Notes under the pieces: generated by a model
Databases searched by the model: none
Told to the model about the DNA's origin: nothing
Seen by the model: the letters and a program-made list of their open reading frames with translations, nothing else
Translations under genes and position numbers: made by a program
Source of the DNA: Steromphala cineraria
Taxonomy: Eukaryota; Mollusca; Gastropoda; Trochida; Trochidae
Length of the DNA stretch: 64,000 nt
NCBI GenBank assembly: GCA_916613615.1
Contig: OU744720.1
Location: 1,033,749 to 1,097,748, forward strand
Direction of reading: 5' to 3'
In this document: one piece after another, positions 24,101 through 33,100 of the stretch
Position numbering within the stretch: the stretch's first letter is position 1
Layout of the letters: each line of letters begins with the position of its first letter

Positions 24101-27100
24101 CAATCACAGTCCTCCTCCTCCTCTGCTCCCAGGTTGATGCTCTCTGACAGGAGTTCTGTGTCCCAGTTCACCGGGAAGTTCAGGTCCATCTCATCAGGTC
24201 GTTTCTCCTTCAGATGACGTCGGATGTCCTGAAAGCAGCAACAAACTGTTATGGTGATGGAATTTCTTGATCACACCCTACTTCTACTTCTACTTCTCCC
24301 TCCCCTCTCCCCCCTATCTCCACTCACCCTCAGATCCTCGAGAGCCCTGCAGTACTCCTTGATCATCTCTTCCACCCGCTCTCCGCTCCCCTCCATTTCT
24401 CTCTCCCCACTCCCCTCCACTTCTCTCTCCCCACTCCCCACTCTCCTCTCACCTCTCTCTCCCCTCACCGCTCACCCTCAGATCCTCGTGAGCCCTGCGG
24501 TACTCCTTGATCATCTCTTTCACCCGCTCCCCCCTCCCCTCCACTTCTCTCCCCCCCTCTCTCCTCCACTTCTCTCCCCCCCTCTCCCCTCCACTTCTCT
24601 CTCCCCTCTCCCCTCTCCCCCATATCCACTCACCCTCAGATCCTCGAGAGCCTTGCGGTACTCCTTGATCATCTCTTCCACCCGCTCCCCACTCCCCTCC
24701 ACTTCTCTCTCCCCACTCCCCACTCCCCTCTCTCTCCCCTCTCACCTCTCTCTCCCCTCCCCTCCTCCTCCCCCCTCACCCTCAGATCCTCCAGAGCCCT
24801 GCGGTACTCCTTGATCATCTCTTCCGTCCGCTCCTCCGTCCCTTCCACTTCTCGACCCCCTCTCCCCTCCACTTCTCTCTCCCCTCTCCCCCTCCCCCAT
24901 ATCCACTCACCCTCAGATTCTTGAGAGCCTTGCGATATTCCTTGATCATCTCTTCCACGCGCTCCCCTCTCCCCTCCACTTCTCTCTCCCCCTCCCCCAT
25001 ATCCACTCACCCTCAGATTCTTGAGAGCCTTGCAGTACTCCTTGATCATCTCTTCCACCCGCTCCCCCCTCCCCTCCACTTCTCTCCCCCCCCCCCTTCT
25101 CCCCTCCACTTCTCTCTCCCCTCTCCCCCCCTCCCCCATATCCACTCACCCTCAGATCCTCGAGAGCCTTGCGATATTCCTTGATCATCTCTTCCACGCG
25201 CTCCTTATGGTTCTGCCACGCCCCCGGGTTCTCATACAGCTCTCGGTCACACACAATAGTGTCATTTGGCAGTGTACGGCACCGACGGTCAAACATCCTT
25301 CCTAAGGACATATGGAGATAACAAATAGCCTTAATAATCTAAACAAGAAAACAGAACTGCAAAAGTGCTTAATAGCAAAGAGTCTACATTCAGTACAACA
25401 GTCAGTTTTCAGTTCACAGTTCAGCCTGTCTCATTTAAAGATACAAATTTAAGACTTTTTAAAGCTATTCTTGGCAAAATTAAAGCAAATATATAATATA
25501 AGATTTCGGAATGCACAAAGGAAGAACTCTAAACTTGTGTTGTATTAAACACATGCAAATACATTTTTCAGTTCCATGAGATATTTGGTAGTGAATCTAA
25601 GTTATTTCCCCAGGTTGTTTTCAAGACTCTTTAAGGCAAAGTGCCAAAATTCCATGCTTATTCCAGGTTTGTACAAATCCATGTCAAGGCTAGATATTTC
25701 CTCAAATAAAAAGGAAACATATATTTAGACAATAAGAGACAATAACTCCTCACCCATTGCAGCGCTGGACATGTCCATTGTAGGGGCATTCATCACAGCA
25801 TAGTCTATCGAACGCTTCGCTCGTAAAAACTTTGGACGAAAATCTGAAACCACACAAATGAGATTCTATTCAATAAATAAAATCCTTCTTCATTTTAGTT
25901 TACAGAAATTTTGTATTTCTGGACACAACATTGCAATAAGTCTTCAAATCTAATATGTACTGACCTTTCTGAACATAGTTCTTGAGGAAGCGCCGTTGGT
26001 TCTTCCTCTCAGCCTTCTTCATCTTTCTCTTGTCGGCGCCAATGGCACAGTTGCAGCCGAGTGGCTGGTCACTCTGAACAAGGTTCTCCCCTCGACACTT
26101 GTGGCGCCGTGGGATCCCGTTTGACTTCTCCTCACAGTACCATTTCTACAGCAGACCAAGATACAGAGCTACAGTCACATCATCACTCAACCATTTCTAC
26201 AGCAGACCAAGATACAGAGCTACAGTCACATAATCACTCAACCATTTCTACAGCAGACCAAGATACAGTCACATCATCACTCAACCATTTCTACAGTAGA
26301 CCAAGATACAGAGCTACAGTCACATAATCACTCAACCATTTCTACAGTAGACCAAGATACAGTCACATAATCACTCAACCATTTCTACAGCAGACCAAGA
26401 TACAGTCACATCATCACTCAACCATTTCTACAGCAGACCAAGATACAGAGCTACAGTCACATAATCACTCAACCATTTCTACAGCAGACCAAGATACAGT
26501 CACATCATCACTCAACCATTTCTACAGTAGACCAAGATACAGGGCTACAGTCACATCATCGCTCAACCATTTCTACAGCAGACCAAGATACAGTCACATC
26601 ATCACTCAACCATTTCTACAGTAGACCAAGATACAGGGCTACAGTCACATCATCACTCAACCATTTCTACAGCAGACCAAGATACAGTCACATCATCACT
26701 CAACCATTTCTACAGCAGACCAAGATACAGCGCTAGAGTCACATCATCGCTCAACCATTTCTACAGCAGACCAAGATACAGTCACATCATCACTCAACCA
26801 TTTCTACAGTAGACCAAGATACAGGGCTACAGTCACATCATCACTCAACCATTTCTACAGCAGACCAAGATACAGTCACATCATCACTCAACCATTTCTA
26901 CAGCAGACCAAGATACAGTCACATCATCACTCAACCATTTCTACAGTAGACCAAGATACAGGGCTACAGTCACATCATCACTCAACCATTTCTACAGCAG
27001 ACCAAGATACAGTCACATCATCACTCAACCATTTCTACAGTAGACCAAGATACAGTCACATCATCACTCAACCATTTCTACAGCAGACCAAGATACAGAG

Positions 27101-30100
27101 CTACAGTCACATCATCACTCAACCCTTCTACAACAGACCAAGATACAGTCACATCATCACTCAACCATTTCTACAGCAGACCAAGATACAGAGCTACAGT
27201 CACATAATCACTCAACCATTTCTACAGCACTGACTTAAATACAGCGCTACGGTCACATCATCACTCAACCATTTCTACAGCAGACCAAGATACAGGGCTA
27301 CAGTCACATCATCACTCAACCATTTCTACAGCAGACCAAGATACAGTCACATCATCACTCAACCATTTCTACAGCAGACCAAGATACAGTCACATCATCA
27401 CTCAACCATTTCTACAGTAGACCAAGATACAGCGCTTCAGTCACATCATCGCTCAACCATTTCTACAGCAGACCAAGATACAGAGCTTCAGTCACATCAT
27501 CACTCAACCATTTCTACAGCAGACCAAGATACAGTCACATCATCACTCAACCATTTCTACAGCAGACCAAGATACAGGGCTACAGTCACATCATCACTCA
27601 ACCATTTCTACAGCACTGACTTAAATACAGCGCTACGGTCACATCATCACTCAACCATTTCTACAGCAGACTTAGATTCAGCGCTACAGTCACATCATCA
27701 CTCAACCATTTCTACAGCAGACTTAGATTCAGCGCTACAGTCACATCATCATTCAACCAAGATTCAGCGCTACAGTCACATCATCATTCAACCAAGATTC
27801 AGCGCTACAGTCACTCAACCATTTCTAGAAAATAAAGCCATTGCTATACAAGAACAGAATACAGGGCTACAGTCCTTTTATTTCTGTGATATGACTATAC
27901 AAGCATTAAGTGATCACCAGTCGATCAGTGTATAAGATAAACAGAGGAGGAACCCACCAACCTGTTTTGGTTTACAGGGCAGCTGGAACTCTGGTTTGCT
28001 GCACTCGCGGAGTTTACGCAGATGTCCCGTCATGTAGTAATGGTACTGGTGGTTGCCCTCGGCAACCCCTGCCGCTAGGAAATCTTTTTTCTCCGAGCGC
28101 TGGATCAACTGGAGCTGCTTGCGCGTCAACTTCCTGTTTGTGGAAGAAGAGGAGTAAAATCACTTGGGTTCAAACACTTGATCACTAATTCCATGACTTT
28201 CAATGATGCAGCAAGAGTCATCTATGACAAACCACACAAGACTTAAGTGTGCAAACTTTAATTGGAACAAAAATACTGCAAAAAAGATCAAGGTAATGAA
28301 TGGATATTTACCAAGAAATACAAAATAAATGCCTTTTCCATGAATTCATAAATGTATGCCTATTATCCAGACTTTGAGGCCTGGATCTTGATTCTCCCGG
28401 TTTTCCATGACTTGATTGACTTCTGCTTATCACCCTGTGATCATGTTATCATTTCCTTGTTGAAAACAGATGTATTCTGTCATAACCTTCTCATCCAACT
28501 TTCTAATGTTCGGTAAGCAATTCATAAGGAGTATCAACATAAACCATAAAAAGATAAATATATAAATTCTTACCCACGTTCTATTAGAATGGTGTCCCGC
28601 ATAGCTTTTCTCATAGGTAGAAACGTCTCACTGTTATCACTGTAAAGAAATTTATTAAGAGTTATTTTTCAAAAGCATAAATGTGTGTTATCCCATGCCA
28701 AACAACTAGAGTCTCCCAATCATACAGTTAAACATTTCAGTATTTATTAGAAAATGTCTTTCAGTCATTAAAGGAACAGTTTGATATTTGTTATTTAAAA
28801 GTACCTATTGACTAAAATCACTTAACAATATGTTTCAAAAACCGAGATTTACCACTGAACAAATTTACTGACTGCACCCAAAGACTGACAACAGACAATG
28901 ACCCTTGTAATTGATAATCTATCAAAATGTAAAATGTAAACGATGTATCAATTCATCCCTTTATTCATTCCCAATTCACTGTAATCTTTCACATATCTGG
29001 TTGCCAATTCAATCCTGTAATCCTGTAATCCATGTAACATAAATCCTTAGAGGATCGCTTGGCCATTATCAAGTTCAACCACCGATTTGACCCAGCGATT
29101 ATTCAAGGATGGAGATAAATGAAGTTTTGCCTAGTACAAACATTCCCCGGGGAGAATATAATTATCCTAGGACAAACCTTCCCCAGGGAAAGTTTGGCCT
29201 AGGCTATATTCTTCCCAGGGAAAGTTTAGACTGGGGAAGAATTGGCCTGCTACACTGGCATTTATTCAAGGCAGGTGTTATACAAGGCATTATTCAAGGA
29301 TTTACAGAATTTCTAATCTGAACCAGCAGTGTGTTCACCTGTTCTGATTAACAGAAGGTCGGAGGAGTCGCAGCATCGATCTGCCGTCCATATCGTCCGG
29401 GATCTCCACTCCCGCCATGTCAAGGATCGTCGGCGCCACGTCGATGTTGGCAACAATGTTGTTAACCCTGCCAATGGAAGATTTGTGAGTGAGTAATATA
29501 GTTCCTGGCGGTACTTAGGCAATACATGAGCTATTAGACCATTACGTCTGCGCAGAGCGCTTGTTAATCAGCGGCACAGAATATACTCCTCCAGGGTGAA
29601 AGTACTCATGGCGCTTTGAGCATGCTTTGTCATGGACATATGTGTGGTATAAGAAAGCTATTATTTAATATTAGCATGGTGTTGTAAAGTTCGTGAGATT
29701 TCTTAAAAGGAAATATTCTTTGGATTGGTATTAAACATCACTAATCTGCAAAAAGATTTGGTGTTATTTTTGTTTATTTGTATAAAGTGCATCAATGGTA
29801 ACTAGCCAATAACTCTTCATACTTGTGTTCACACATCCTTTTGGCTCATTGCTCAGTGTTATTCATTTGCTGCTGTTTAAATCTGAATCATTAAATTTTA
29901 CTGAGTGAAAATTCCACAAATCATTGCACTCCAGCCACTCTTTATAGTTTGAACTGGTTGTTATCAAAATATTCATTCAAGGTGTGTCCTTAAGATTTTA
30001 GATAGTTTTTTTAACAAAAACTTGTTTCCTTTCTTGCAAAAACTGTTCATAGCCCTTTAACCCCTGGGAAACCAGTAACAAATTTGAGTAATAATGTGGT

Positions 30101-33100
30101 TTTCATTAGAATCTATGTCGAAACATCGCTAACACAGAATAAAGAAGTTGTTCATCCATAGGAACTGTCCCTTATTGTTCATCACACCACAGCTAGATAG
30201 CCAATCAAAGAATTCATTGCATTTTGAATCTGATTTCTAGCTGAACGGGTAAATCAACTTGGCATTTTTGCGCAAACATTTGAATAACAAACACCGATCA
30301 AATAAAAGTATTGGCTCACTCACACAGATCGAGGTTGGATACCGGGACCCCGTATGAGCATGGGGATGCGCACGTCAAAGTCATATGGTGTGGCCTTGCC
30401 CTTGACCAGTCCGTACTGACCGAGGTGGTAGCCGTGGTCAGACATGTAGATGATGTAGGTGTTGTCCAGTTCTCCAAGCGTCTTCAGTTCTGTGTACACC
30501 TGCAGCATACAGATAATGAGGATGTACTCTGACAATTATTCAAAATTAGATTTAAGTTACGGTTTGGAGTGGATTAGGTTAAGACTAAAACATGGGTTAT
30601 AGGTGACTTGACCATGGCTAGGCAGGCTCATTGACTATGAGGCAGGCCTCTACCTATCATTGCAAGGGGCAGAATAACCTCTTTCCTTCTTTTACCAGAT
30701 CATCAATTGAACATTCAGTAGAGCTACCTTGTCAATCAGGTCACCATCTTAAAATGAATAAGTTTTTCTTTTGTACGTTTCTATTCTATAAAAGCTATAA
30801 CAAGCTTTAATATAAGAATACACTACTACATCCAAAAGGAACTGTGAGAATTACTTTATCATCACATCAAACTTTGCTGAAAATTTTTCCAGTATAAGTG
30901 TCACGATAGAGGCTGTTTTCAACTAATCACAAAGAGGCAAACATTACGTTCAGCTACCTTTTCAATCAGATCATCATCTGGGGTAAGTTTGAGAGAAATT
31001 ACCTTTTCCACGAGATCATCAACAGACTGCAGGGTCTGAAGACGTTTCCGATGGAGCATGTCAGTGAACTTGATGTTAAGTGGCGCCATCTGCTCTGTGT
31101 ACTGAAGCAGCCATTGTTTATCTGGGTTTGGAGCATGGTTCCAGCTAGGAGTCCTGCAAAACATAAATATAGAATATCACATGAGTTTCCTTGTAGGTAT
31201 TGACCTGTGATACGTGGTCTTGAACATGTGCTTGTATTGACTTGTGATACTTGTTGTTCTTGAACATGTGCTTGTATTGACCTGCGATACTTGTTGTTCT
31301 TGAACATGTGCTTGTATTGACCTGCGATACTTGTTGTTCTTGAACATGTTCTGGTACTGACCTGCGATACTTGTTGTTCTTGAACATGTGCTGCTACTGA
31401 CCTGTGATACTTGTTGTTCTTGAACATGTGCTGCTACTGACCTGCGATACTTGTTGTTCTTGAACATGTGCTGCTACTGACCTGCGATACTTGTTGTTCT
31501 TGAACATGTGCTGCTACTGACCTGCGATACTCGTTGTTCTTGAACATGTGCTTGTATTGACCTGTGATACTTGTTGTTCTTGAACATGTGCTTGTACTGA
31601 CCTGCGATACTTGTTGTTCTTGAACATGTGCTGGTTCTGACGTGTGATGATTGTTGTTCTTGAAGATGTGTTGGTTCTGACCTGCGATACTTGTTGTTCT
31701 TGAACATGTGCTGCTACTGACCTGCGATACTTGTTGTTCTTGAACATGTGCTGCTACTTACCTGCGATACTTGTTGTTCTTGAACATGTGCTGGTACTGA
31801 CCTGTGATACTTGTTGTTCTTGAACATGTGCTTGTACTGACGTGGGATACTTGTTGTTCTTGAACATGTGTTGGTACTGACCTGCGATACTTGTTGTTCT
31901 TGAACATGTTCTGGTACTGACCTGCGATACTTGTTGTTCTTGAACATGTTCTGGTACTGACCTGCGATACTTGTTGTTCTTGAACATGTGTTGGTACTGA
32001 CCTGCGATACTTGTTGTTCTTGAACATGTGCTTGTACTGACCTGTGATACTTGTTGTTCTTGAACATGTGTTGGTACTGACGTGTGATGATTGTTGTTCT
32101 TGAACATGTGTTGGTTCTGACCTGCGATACTTGTTGTTCTTGAACATGTGCTTGTACTGACCTGTGATACTTGTTGTTCTTGAACATGTGTTGGTACTGA
32201 CGTGTGATGATTGTTGTTCTTGAACATGTGTTGGTTCTGACCTGCGATACTTGTTGTTCTTGAACATGTGCTTGTACTGACCTGCGATACTTGTTGTTCT
32301 TGAACATGTGCTTGTATTGACCTGTGATACTTGTTGTTCTTGAACATGTGCTTGTACTGACCTGTGATACTTGTTGTTCTTGAACATGTGTTGGTACTGA
32401 CGTGTGATGATTGTTGTTCTTGAACATGTGTTGGTACTGACGTGTGATGATTGTTGTTCTTGAACATGTGTTGGTTCTGACCTGCGATACTTGTTGTTCT
32501 TGAACATATGCTGGTACTGACCTGTGATACTTGTTGTTCTTAAACATGTGCTTGTACTGACCTGCGATACTTGTTGTTCTTGAACATGTGCTTGTACTGA
32601 CCTCTGATACTTGTTGTTCTTGAACATGTGCTTGTATTGACCTGTGATACTTGTTGTTCTTGAACATGTGCTTGTACTGACCTGTGATACTTGTTGTTCT
32701 TGAACATGTGTTGGTACTGACGTGTGATGATTGTTGTTCTTGAACATGTGTTGGTTCTGACCTGCGATACTTGTTGTTCTTGAACATATGCTTGTACTGA
32801 CCTGTGATACTTGTTGTTCTTGAACATGTGTTGGTACTGACGTGTGATACTTGTTGTTCTTGAACATGTGCTTGTACTGACCTGTGATACTTGTTGTTCT
32901 TGAACATGTGCTTGTATTGACCTGTGATACTTGTTGTTCTTGAACATATGCTGGTACTGACCTGTGATACTTGTTGTTCTTGAACATATGCTGGTACTGA
33001 CCTGTGATACTTGTTGTTCTTGAACATGTGCTTGTACTGACCTGTGATACTTGTTGTTCTTGAACATGTGTTGGTACTGACGTTTGATGATTGTTGTTCT

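Noticed and set aside
24251..25305. Pro/Ser-rich + strand ORFs over the exon 11 array
   Set aside because: Antisense of the exon tail copies and their pyrimidine-rich spacers.
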